Positions 10,677 through 16,975 of a DNA stretch of 33,218 nucleotides are shown here, piece by piece. Every line of letters starts with the position of its first letter. The stretch's first letter is position 1. The stretch is from Candidatus Poribacteria bacterium (GTDB lineage: Bacteria; Poribacteria; WGA-4E; WGA-3G), in assembly GCA_021295735.1 (NCBI GenBank), contig JAGWBU010000021.1, positions 88,515 through 121,732 on the forward strand, written 5' to 3'. The position numbers were made by a program, and so were the translations under genes. The notes below the pieces were generated by a model. The model made no database searches. It was not told the origin of the DNA and saw only the letters and a list, made by a program, of their open reading frames with translations.

Positions 10677-11438
10677 ATGCGTTTTTTTAGTTTTCTATTG
10701 ATACCTTTGCTCCTCATTTCAATCGTTGGATGTTTTAGGGGCGATAATATTACTACTCCCCCATCTTTTAGCGAAGCAAAACGGATTGCTGTTACCCCTT
10801 TCCTCGCTGAAGGCGAAGAGACACAAGAACTTGGTAAACGAATTAGCAGGAATTTGGGAAATTATATAAAATTTATCCTGAAAGAAAATGAATGGCTTTT
10901 TGACGAGTCGCAAAAAGTTCAACCAGTAGGTGAAAAAGTTGCGGAACTCGGATTAACCCTAAATGATGTTTATACGGATCCTGCTTTGGCGGCTAAAGTC
11001 GGGCAGGCATTGAATGTGGACATTATCATCACGGGAAAGATCGAAGAACCCACACTTAACCGAAGGGATTATAATGAGCATCTTATGCGTCAAGGTAGAC
11101 AAACCGGTATTTCAGGTACATCTACTTACATCCGTACCCTCCAGGCTGCGGTCGGTAAAGTCCGTGTCAAGGCTATTGATGTACAATCAGGCAATATGCT
11201 CTATAACAATCAGATTCTTTCTCATCTTAAGTATTGGTTTGCTTATCAAACGCAGGCGAGTGGCCAAATAATTTTTAAGGAACGTGTGGATATGCTCGCG
11301 GATTTAGGGAATCATTTGCCACGCCGAATTGCGTATATGCTTTATCCAAGTGGGATATCGAAAGAGCCTGAAGATAAGGTTTTAGTGAAACCAGATATCG
11401 TTCTCAAAGGTACAGGCGGAATAGTTGAATTCAAGTAG
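10677..11438 (+). CDS. Putative outer-membrane lipoprotein with CsgG/LpoB-like fold
   Basis: The 253-residue product has a lipoprotein signal peptide with lipobox SIVGC (lipidated Cys19). The body begins with RIAVTPFLAEGEETQELGKR and continues through a segment LAAKVGQALNVDIIITGKIE and a later VRVKAIDVQSGNMLYNNQI. This order (strand, helix, 'ALNVDIIITG', then 'ID..SG.ml') is the pattern of the CsgG/LpoB/TolB-N group of lipoproteins, which work in secretion or cell-wall synthase activation. The assignment is by pattern only. A strong AAGGAGG (10658-10664) lies 12 bases before the ATG. The gene ends just before a family A element and a good terminator, so it is probably a single-gene unit. Confidence 0.65.
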   Translation: MRFFSFLLIPLLLISIVGCFRGDNITTPPSFSEAKRIAVTPFLAEGEETQELGKRISRNLGNYIKFILKENEWLFDESQKVQPVGEKVAELGLTLNDVYTDPALAAKVGQALNVDIIITGKIEEPTLNRRDYNEHLMRQGRQTGISGTSTYIRTLQAAVGKVRVKAIDVQSGNMLYNNQILSHLKYWFAYQTQASGQIIFKERVDMLADLGNHLPRRIAYMLYPSGISKEPEDKVLVKPDIVLKGTGGIVEFK

Positions 11439-11457
11439 AATTGCCTTAATGTTAATT

Positions 11458-11615
11458 TATAGTAAAATCTGTAATTATCTTTACACTGCTGTAGCGTAAA
11501 CTTTCAGTTTGCGCAAATACGACACAAACTAAAAGTTTGTGCTACAGGAATGTGGTCGGAAATGTTTCTTACCTGGACCAATAGCAATGTAAAAGTAATT
11601 CTAAAATCTACTATA
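11458..11615. mobile_element. Family A MITE-like element, copy 3
   Basis: A 158-bp element with ends TATAGTAAAATCTGTAATTA (left) and, reverse complemented, TATAGTAGATTTTAGAATTA (right); both then continue with a similar CTTTACA-like stretch. The interior carries a different cassette from the other copies: inverted TAAACTTTCAGTTTG and CAAACTAAAAGTTTG units bounded by CTGTAGC and GCTACAG. It lies between the lipoprotein gene and its terminator. Confidence 0.8.
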
Positions 11616-11622
11616 AAGCCCA

Positions 11623-11665
11623 AAGGCGGGCGGAAGCTGCTGCTTCGGCCCGCCTTGTTTTTTAT
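11623..11665 (+). terminator. Rho-independent terminator
   Basis: AAGGCGGGCGGAAGC (11623-11637) pairs with GCTTCGGCCCGCCTT (11642-11656), one mismatch and a four-base loop, followed by TTGTTTTTTAT. It suits termination of the lipoprotein transcript on the plus strand. It could also end the convergent minus-strand gene, although the T-run is poor in that direction. Confidence 0.8.
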
Positions 11666-11684
11666 CCTAAGGTTCATGTTTTCT

Positions 11685-12167
11685 TTAATTATCTTCTATA
11701 GATGGTGTTGGATTACTATCTTGGAAGAATTCATTTATCTGGCGCGTATAGGCTTTACCGTGTTGCAGCAGTTGTAAAGATACATCGTAGAGTTCGGGGG
11801 CGGGGAGGCCCTCATAAGGGTTAGCTATTTTCTGATAACAAGTTAATGCGTGTTCAAAGAAATTTAGCGTTTCCAGATCAATTGCACCGCTCTCTTGAAC
11901 TGCACGAAAGCCTTGGTATTTTTGGTAGGGAGGGGTCTTACCGCTAAATTCTATTATAGCATTGTTTATGTCTACTGTCCGTTGCACAATCATCAGGAAG
12001 CAGCTTTTGATATAAGAATGTGTCAGTCTATCAGCTGTTACATATTCTTCTCTGTTTGCTGGAAGACCATTCTGCAATTGTCCGAAACATTCCTCCATAT
12101 ATGCCAATTTTGCTTTTACAGGATTAAACTGATGCTGTAATATTTTCTTTTCTGAGGCTTTTGACAT
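11685..12167 (-). CDS. HEPN/DUF86 (HepT-like) protein lacking the RNase motif
   Basis: This 160-residue all-helical protein resembles HepT/DUF86 proteins: IKSCFLMIVQRTVDINNAIIE matches the helix that usually reads LRRAIQIAIEAALDIANHII, followed by YQGFRAVQESGAID, like the family's FELLAEAGVI. HepT proteins are RNase toxins paired with an MNT nucleotidyltransferase, with active site R-x4-6-H. Here the corresponding segment is YQKIANPYEG (111-120), without that Arg/His pair, so nuclease activity is unlikely. No MNT partner lies next to it. An AGGAG sequence about seven bases before the ATG (minus strand) supports the start. It converges on the lipoprotein gene. The family call is from helix pattern and is moderate. 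Confidence 0.55.
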   Translation of the reverse strand: MSKASEKKILQHQFNPVKAKLAYMEECFGQLQNGLPANREEYVTADRLTHSYIKSCFLMIVQRTVDINNAIIEFSGKTPPYQKYQGFRAVQESGAIDLETLNFFEHALTCYQKIANPYEGLPAPELYDVSLQLLQHGKAYTRQINEFFQDSNPTPSIEDN

Positions 12168-12277
12168 TGTATTCTCCTAAGGAATTATTTTTTTTGTCAA
12201 AATATGGTTTTTAAATTAGACGTTATTTTGGGGGAAAAGTTGGAAATCCCACTAAATTTTCTGTGTTTCGTGAACTT

Positions 12278-12402
12278 AACGTGAGTTTGGTATAAGTCTA
12301 TTTTTACGAATTGTCAGATTTTTCCATTGATTTTGCCTATTTTAAGGGTTTAAGAGGTAAAAATAGGTAAAACACGCTTTTATCTATGCCGAAACTCATG
12401 TT
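12278..12402. mobile_element. Family D inverted-repeat element
   Basis: AACGTGAGTTTGGTATAAGT at the left is matched, in reverse complement, by AACATGAGTTTCGGCATAGA at the right, giving imperfect 18-20 bp terminal repeats on a 125-bp non-coding segment. Inside, CCTATTTT pairs with AAAATAGG. Only one copy is present here, so mobility is inferred from structure. Confidence 0.5.
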
Positions 12403-12443
12403 ATATCATTTCAAAAAAATAACTTCTCTTAAAGAAATAGAGC

Positions 12444-12478
12444 GTTCGTAGTTGCGCAATTCATTGCGCCTCGGACAT
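12444..12478. repeat. Palindromic GCGCAATTCATTGCGC cassette, uninterrupted copy
   Basis: GTTCGTAGT, then GCGCAATTCATTGCGC (12454-12469), then CTCGGACAT. The core GCGCAAT-TC-ATTGCGC is a near-perfect palindrome. Copies occur at 16792-16821 and, split by a REP-like unit, at 23678-23747; related cores sit inside family A elements. The rest of 12168-12728 shows no convincing gene. Confidence 0.65.
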
Positions 12479-12659
12479 TTCTTTTCAAAAGAGAAAATAA
12501 TTCATAGAATTGGTATTATTTCTTACCCCGAGCCACGTTAGTATAAATCTGGAGAAAGTCTGTAAAAGATCTGCATGTATTACGTGCAAAGTCACAGCCG
12601 CGCATCCCGGACACAAGCACATTTGAACTGCCTTTAGTTCCATGACAATACTTATGCAG

Positions 12660-12700
12660 AAAAGAAAAAGGCAGATACCCATAAAATTGGATATCTGCCT
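12660..12700 (-). terminator. Rho-independent terminator for the PD40 gene
   Basis: On the minus strand AGGCAGATA pairs with TATCTGCCT (plus positions 12692-12700 and 12669-12677), an uninterrupted 9-bp stem extended by CC/GG after a one-base mismatch, followed by TTTTTCTTT. It lies 28 bases after the stop codon of the minus-strand gene at 12729. Confidence 0.8.
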
Positions 12701-12728
12701 GTCCAAAGGGCTGTCTCTGTTTACGGTT

Positions 12729-13745
12729 TTACTGCTTTATCTCGCCCCACGTTATTTTTTTTTTGTCCTGAGGTGAGACAGACAGCACATCATCACTGAT
12801 CCAATCCAGCGTTTCATCCCTGCCCGGATGGTCTGTTAACTGCGTGATCACTTGTGTTCGTATATGATACTTATAGATATTAGCAGGCGGGAACTCATCA
12901 GGAGGTGGCGCCCGTTCGTTTAGTGGCAGCCCGACAAAAGCACTGAAGACAACGGAGTTGCCGTCATCCATCCAGTCAATAGTTAGCGGTCGCCAGTCCT
13001 TCGGTATCCGAAGCTGTTTGATGTTTTCTCCGTTGCGATCACAAATCAGATACCGATGTGCCTTGTAGATGAGCGCAAGGGCAAATCCGTCTCGTGGTTC
13101 CCAGACATATTCGTGATGTAGATAGACGATCTGTTTACCATCAGGTGACCAGCGCGCGGCTTTGAAGTGTCCCTGTATGGGTGGACGCAGTAGTTTTCGT
13201 GGATTATGGCCATCCGCTCCCATTATCCAAAGCGTTCCACCTACATCCCCAACGACCCCTGGCTTTGAGAACACAATCAACTTGCCATCGGGTGACCAAT
13301 CACAGAAGGTTGCACTGACATCCGCGATCTTTTTTGTCTCCCCCGTTTCAATATTCAACACGTTGATGCTCTTTTTCTCTTTGTCGTCTATTTCCACTCT
13401 CATGTTAAAAACTATAGATTTGCCATCCGGTGAAAATGACATTTTACCGATATACGCTTTATCGGGTACTATGAGTTTCCGGATGTTTGTCCCATCTGGA
13501 TGCATCAAGTATTCACCACCGCGTGAACTAAACACAATCTGTTTACCGTCGGGGGACCAGCAATCTGGGAAGGGTCTTAACTTTTCGTCTTCAATGAGGA
13601 GTGTCTGGTTACTACCATCATCATCCATAACGTAGACACCTTGCACACCGTCGTGTCTGGAACTAAAAACGATTTTGGCATCTGCCACCACACCGAAAAG
13701 CAGTAGCATCAGTAGACAAAACAAACTGATCTTTGGTAAATGCAT
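12729..13745 (-). CDS. Secreted TolB-like PD40 beta-propeller protein
   Basis: The 338-residue product has a signal peptide (MHLPKISLFCLLMLLLFGVV, then ADA) and five clear PD40 blades: WSPDGKQIVFSS, FSPDGKSIVFNM, WSPDGKLIVFSK, WSPDGKQIVYLH and WMDDGNSVVFSA, with a poorer sixth. The fold is that of the TolB C-terminal propeller, but the N-terminal TolB domain is missing, so this is not TolB itself. Such short secreted propellers usually bind proteins or ligands. The gene lies 57 bases downstream of the Ig-like protein gene on the same strand and probably shares its transcript. No strong Shine-Dalgarno is visible. A good terminator follows. Confidence 0.8.
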   Translation of the reverse strand: MHLPKISLFCLLMLLLFGVVADAKIVFSSRHDGVQGVYVMDDDGSNQTLLIEDEKLRPFPDCWSPDGKQIVFSSRGGEYLMHPDGTNIRKLIVPDKAYIGKMSFSPDGKSIVFNMRVEIDDKEKKSINVLNIETGETKKIADVSATFCDWSPDGKLIVFSKPGVVGDVGGTLWIMGADGHNPRKLLRPPIQGHFKAARWSPDGKQIVYLHHEYVWEPRDGFALALIYKAHRYLICDRNGENIKQLRIPKDWRPLTIDWMDDGNSVVFSAFVGLPLNERAPPPDEFPPANIYKYHIRTQVITQLTDHPGRDETLDWISDDVLSVSPQDKKKITWGEIKQ

Positions 13746-13802
13746 GGTTATGTTCCGTAAAAAGCGTGGTAGGGGCGCGTGTCCCCTGCCTTATGAATCG
13801 GT

Positions 13803-14609
13803 TTATGGATTATCGCTTTCATCAAACGTATTCGCATCTGTCGCCCACCAGTCGTCTGTATCCCCAAACGTCACTCGGAGCCGAAGATACGCATCACACA
13901 CCCACTCTTCACCTTCCTGGAGATTTCCGCCAGTGTCAAAATTGAAGTAAGAGCCCCAATCACTGGTGCTATAGCTGTAGCTGGATAAAAAGTGTTTGCT
14001 CGGCAGGTCTTTTTCTAACTCATCCAACGGTTTGTTTTGGGCTGTATGGCGGAATCTTCCGAACCCTCTCGCGTTATTACCGGTTTCGTTATAGGCATAG
14101 ACATACCCGTCCATGACGATAGATGAGCCATCAAAGTAGTGAGCGGTGAGTTCTGAGTATCCGTAGATACCGTTCGTTTTGGAACCTGAATCGACAACGG
14201 GTTTATAGATATATGCCGTATCAGTACTGGTGTCAGAGATAAACGTATTATTTTCCTCATCAGAAAACCAAGCGACTGCCTTTATATCATACTTGGCGAT
14301 CTTTATGTTACCAGATAACGAACCAAGGTCTACATAGACATTGGTCTCACCATAGTGCGAACTTGTTGTCAGTTGTTCATATTCACTATCTGCATCCGAT
14401 ATCGGATACGTCTGTTTTGCATACCAGTCTATAAATTCTATGCCTTCATCCGCTGACAGATAAGCGTAGACGGGCCCACCTGATCCGTAATCAGTGCTTG
14501 GAGAAATAGAAATATACGTTATAGATGCCGCCTCACTATTATTGACAATACCGATCTGCAATAGGAAACAAAGCATCGCAACGGTGATGCCGATTGATCT
14601 AGATTTCAT
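13803..14609 (-). CDS. Secreted protein of unknown function, probable Ig-like beta-sandwich
   Basis: I do not recognise this 268-residue protein. It has a signal peptide (MKSRSIGITVAMLCFLLQIG, cleavage probably after NNSEA). The first mature region (about residues 30-125) alternates short beta segments such as VYAYLSADEGIEFIDWYA and IAKYDIKAVAWFSDE, an Ig-like pattern. The second half is rich in Tyr, Ser, Asp and Gly (YVYAYNETGNNARG, SYSYSTSDWGSY). The frame is open 13 codons further upstream, but AAAGGAG eight bases before the ATG at 14609 fixes this start. It is followed by the PD40 propeller gene, so the two may act together outside the cell. Confidence 0.65.
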   Translation of the reverse strand: MKSRSIGITVAMLCFLLQIGIVNNSEAASITYISISPSTDYGSGGPVYAYLSADEGIEFIDWYAKQTYPISDADSEYEQLTTSSHYGETNVYVDLGSLSGNIKIAKYDIKAVAWFSDEENNTFISDTSTDTAYIYKPVVDSGSKTNGIYGYSELTAHYFDGSSIVMDGYVYAYNETGNNARGFGRFRHTAQNKPLDELEKDLPSKHFLSSYSYSTSDWGSYFNFDTGGNLQEGEEWVCDAYLRLRVTFGDTDDWWATDANTFDESDNP

Positions 14610-14617
14610 TTGTGTAT

Positions 14618-14624
14618 CTCCTTT
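14618..14624 (-). promoter_or_regulatory. Ribosome binding site that fixes the 14609 start
   Basis: AAAGGAG on the minus strand, eight bases before the ATG at 14609. The longer frame starting at 14648 has no such site and would bury the signal peptide behind 13 polar residues. Confidence 0.7.
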
Positions 14625-14670
14625 ATATTCAGTTGATATGCTATCCAAAGCATATCGTTGCGTTTATCAA

Positions 14671-14693
14671 TCTGGACGATATTTTCGTCCAGA
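14671..14693. other. Perfect hairpin in the leader of the 14609 gene
   Basis: TCTGGACGA (14671-14679) pairs perfectly with TCGTCCAGA (14685-14693) over a five-base loop. It lies about 60 bases upstream of the start and inside the transcript predicted from the promoter at 14976-15004. Its role is unknown. Confidence 0.45.
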
Positions 14694-14975
14694 GGTCTTT
14701 CTGATTTTGACAGACCCTAAAGGAGATGTTGGCAGGAAAAAGTGAAAAGTTGCTGTCAACTGTTCCCTTTGGGCTCGCTGGTTTCCATATTTCTATAGCA
14801 GCAAGAGTGATACTTGTGCTAAAATGAAAACCAGCCCTGTCATAGCTACATTATGGCATGGCTACGCGCTGATTGTGCTTTTGTAATGGTTAGCACTGTC
14901 GGCGCGCCCCCACTTGGGGGTGAACGTGCCCCGGTGTCATACACGCGACCCGTGCATTTCTAACACCTTGCGTAA

Positions 14976-15004
14976 AGTTTACACAACTTTACAAAAAATG
15001 TCAA
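14976..15004 (-). promoter_or_regulatory. Possible minus-strand promoter for the Ig-like/PD40 pair
   Basis: On the minus strand TTGACA (plus 14999-15004) and TAAACT (plus 14976-14981) are separated by 17 bases. The leader would be about 360 nt and includes the hairpin at 14671-14693. The same area holds three ACTTTACA/ACTTTTACA direct repeats (14986, 15007, 15046) and an inverted GTAAAGTT/AACTTTAC, which could be regulator sites or chance AT-rich repeats. The rest of 14610-15254 shows no gene. Confidence 0.45.
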
Positions 15005-15202
15005 TCACTTTACAAGTAATTTCTAACATTTTTAAGTATCATACAACTTTTACATTTTTTGCGCAACAACTTTTCTTTTTTTGTACATAATATCATAAAT
15101 CGGATGATCCTAAGCGGCAGCGGTATAAACATTGCGAATATTATCACCAAACTCATTATCAAAGCAGGTCAACTGGCTTTTGATAGAAGAAATACGAACA
15201 GA

Positions 15203-15232
15203 TTGACGCAATCGGATAATATATGATAAAAT
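15203..15232 (+). promoter_or_regulatory. Promoter for the quinone oxidoreductase gene
   Basis: TTGACG (15203-15208) and TAAAAT (15227-15232) with an 18-base spacer. The start point would be near 15239, leaving a leader of only about 16-19 nt. Confidence 0.55.
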
Positions 15233-15254
15233 TCTAAATAGATCGTAGAGAAGA

Positions 15255-16235
15255 ATGATGAAAGCAATTACGAGAAAAGGGGACGGCGGACCAGAAGTCC
15301 TGCAATTAAGCGAAGTGTCTCCTCCTCAACCGACAGAAACGCAACTATTGGTGGATGTGAAGGCAACTGCCCTCAATCGCGCTGACTTAATTCAACGGCG
15401 CGGCGGCTATCCGCCACCGCCAGGTGAATCCGAAATACTCGGCTTAGAAATTGCTGGCACGGTTTCGGGAATGGGAGCGACTGTTACTGGATTTAACAAA
15501 GGCGATCGTGTCTTCGGACTCGTAGGTGGTGGAGGTTATGCGGAACAGGCAGTTATTGATTTTCGCATGGCAATGTTTATGCCAGATGAATGGAGTTTTG
15601 AAGAAGCTGCTGCCGTTCCAGAGGTGTTTTTTACAGCAAATGAGAACATCTTCACATTAGGACGGCTTTCTGCTGGTGAGACTATTCTAATTCATGCAGG
15701 TGGAAGTGGGGTTGGCACTGCAGGTATCCAGATAGCGCATCGTGTTGGTGCCCGTGTGTTTGTCACCGCAGGTACATCTGACAAAATTGACAACTGCAAG
15801 GCACTGGGGGCTATAGCAGGCATTAACTATAAACAATCAGATTTTGTTACAGAAATTGAGCGGTTGACAGATGGAGATGGTGTGGATGTCGTGTTAGATT
15901 TTATTGGGGCGCCATATCTTGCACGGAATCTACAGATTCTCAAAACGAAGGGGCGTCTATTGCAAGTAGGATTGATGGGAGGTTCGGCTACAGAAATAGA
16001 CTTAGGAATGGTGATGCGCAAACGGCTGCAAATTATAGGTTCCGTAATGCGTCCGCAATCACTTGATGAAAAAATTTCTATTACGCAGCGATTTGTAGAC
16101 CGTTGGTTGCCGGAATTCAAGAAAGGAACACTTCAACCTGTTATCGATTCTGTATACCCTTTAGCCCAAGTTCGTGAAGCACATCAATATATGGAAGCAA
16201 ATCGTAATTTTGGTAAGATTATTTTGAAAATATAG
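15255..16235 (+). CDS. NAD(P)H:quinone oxidoreductase, PIG3 family (zinc-free MDR)
   Basis: This 326-residue enzyme belongs to the medium-chain dehydrogenase/reductase superfamily, quinone-reductase branch. The family signature NRADLIQRRGGYPPPPG (41-57) is typical of PIG3/TP53I3-like proteins, and AGGSGVG (148-154) is the nucleotide-binding loop of the Rossmann domain. The Cys-rich structural zinc loop of alcohol dehydrogenases is absent. Family members reduce quinones with NADPH in the cytoplasm; the true substrate here is unknown. Two start codons lie in a row (15255 and 15258); family members begin MKAI, so 15258 is equally likely. AGAGAAG lies just before. It appears to be transcribed alone. 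Confidence 0.88.
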   Translation: MMKAITRKGDGGPEVLQLSEVSPPQPTETQLLVDVKATALNRADLIQRRGGYPPPPGESEILGLEIAGTVSGMGATVTGFNKGDRVFGLVGGGGYAEQAVIDFRMAMFMPDEWSFEEAAAVPEVFFTANENIFTLGRLSAGETILIHAGGSGVGTAGIQIAHRVGARVFVTAGTSDKIDNCKALGAIAGINYKQSDFVTEIERLTDGDGVDVVLDFIGAPYLARNLQILKTKGRLLQVGLMGGSATEIDLGMVMRKRLQIIGSVMRPQSLDEKISITQRFVDRWLPEFKKGTLQPVIDSVYPLAQVREAHQYMEANRNFGKIILKI

Positions 16236-16261
16236 TCTGATAGACAGTTACCAACATATTC

Positions 16262-16290
16262 TTGTAGGCGCGGTTTAAAACCACGCCTAA
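16262..16290. repeat. Palindromic cassette after the oxidoreductase gene
   Basis: AGGCGCGGTTT (16266-16276) pairs with AAACCACGCCT (16278-16288) with one mismatch, related to the GCGGTTTCCTAACCGC cassettes of family A elements. It sits 30 bases after the stop codon and could help end transcription, but no T-run follows. Confidence 0.5.
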
Positions 16291-16368
16291 TGCAGCATAA
16301 AATAAGTGAGGGGTGTGGATAAATAATTCCGATGTTAAATATGCGCTTAAAGGTAGTAGGCACATGCC

Positions 16369-16405
16369 GCTGAATGCCAAAAGCGCATTCATAGCGTTGA
16401 TTTGG
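16369..16405 (-). repeat. REP-like palindromic unit c
   Basis: On the minus strand the unit begins CCAAATCAACGCTATGAATG and ends TTTTGGCATTCAGC, matching the eight-copy REP-like family. Confidence 0.6.
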
Positions 16406-16447
16406 TGTGCTGTCCACAAGTTCAAAGAGGCGCAGCATGCCACACGG

Positions 16448-16481
16448 GGAATGCCATAAGGTATTCGGACCGTTGATTTGG
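16448..16481 (-). repeat. REP-like palindromic unit d
   Basis: On the minus strand it begins CCAAATCAACGGTCCGAATA and ends TATGGCATTCC. It lies between an inverted pair CAGCATGC / GCATGCTG (16432-16439 and 16483-16490), which suggests insertion into another palindrome. Confidence 0.6.
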
Positions 16482-16582
16482 CGCATGCTGACGCATTTCT
16501 ATAAATCAAGCGGCACCTGGCGTCTGTCCCTGTCTGTGTTGATGCGTCAAATATTTATGCACACTCTCAAATAAGTAGAGCG

Positions 16583-16760
16583 TATCTCATAAATCATTTG
16601 TAGGGCGAGGTCTCTGTGCCTCGCCATCTCTCTCATAAGTAGAAACAATGGGCGGGCACCAAATCAACGGTATGAATGCCTTTTGGCATTCACCGGGGAC
16701 CCGCCCCTACGATGAATGTAGAACCTGTGTAGGGAACCGTATTTAACGATTTATGAGATA
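16583..16760. mobile_element. Family B inverted-repeat element with nested repeats
   Basis: TATCTCATAAATC (16583-16595) and its exact reverse complement GATTTATGAGATA (16748-16760) bound a 178-bp non-coding segment. Inside are a GGGCGAGG...CCTCGCC palindrome and a GGGCGGG...CCCGCCC palindrome, the latter split by REP-like unit e. The structure is that of a MITE carrying palindromic cargo. No second copy is in the window. Confidence 0.6.
16660..16694 (+). repeat. REP-like palindromic unit e inside a GC palindrome
   Basis: The unit reads CAAATCAACGGTATGAATGC and continues TTTTGGCATTCACC. Its flanks GGGCGGGCAC (16650-16659) and GGGGACCCGCCC (16695-16706) join into one palindrome if the 35 bases are removed. 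Confidence 0.65.
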
Positions 16761-16791
16761 GACTGTAGGCATTATTGGAGTTATGGTGTTT

Positions 16792-16821
16792 GTAGTAGCG
16801 CAATTCATTGCGCCTCTTACA
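16792..16821. repeat. Palindromic GCGCAATTCATTGCGC cassette, second copy
   Basis: GTAGTA, then GCGCAATTCATTGCGC (16798-16813), then CTCTTACAT. Uninterrupted like the copy at 12444-12478. Apart from repeats, 16236-16975 shows no gene. Confidence 0.6.
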
Positions 16822-16975
16822 TGAGTTTGTAGATTGAGTAGAGCAGAGTGTAGCGAAACCTAATTGCGTGATTTCACATTTTTTGAAGAAAACTAAATCG
16901 GTTTGCAACTAAAAATAAAACCATCACATATCATTTCAAAATATACTTTACAGTCTGTTTTTAAGGTTTTTGATA

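Noticed and set aside
12485..12706. A 73-codon minus-strand frame with a hydrophobic start
   Set aside because: It overlaps the terminator hairpin and T-run at 12660-12700, has no ribosome site, and its codons show no coding pattern.
15001..15070. ACTTTACA direct repeats as iterons of a replication origin
   Set aside because: Only three irregularly spaced AT-rich copies, no DnaA boxes or replication gene nearby; they more likely belong to a promoter region or are chance.
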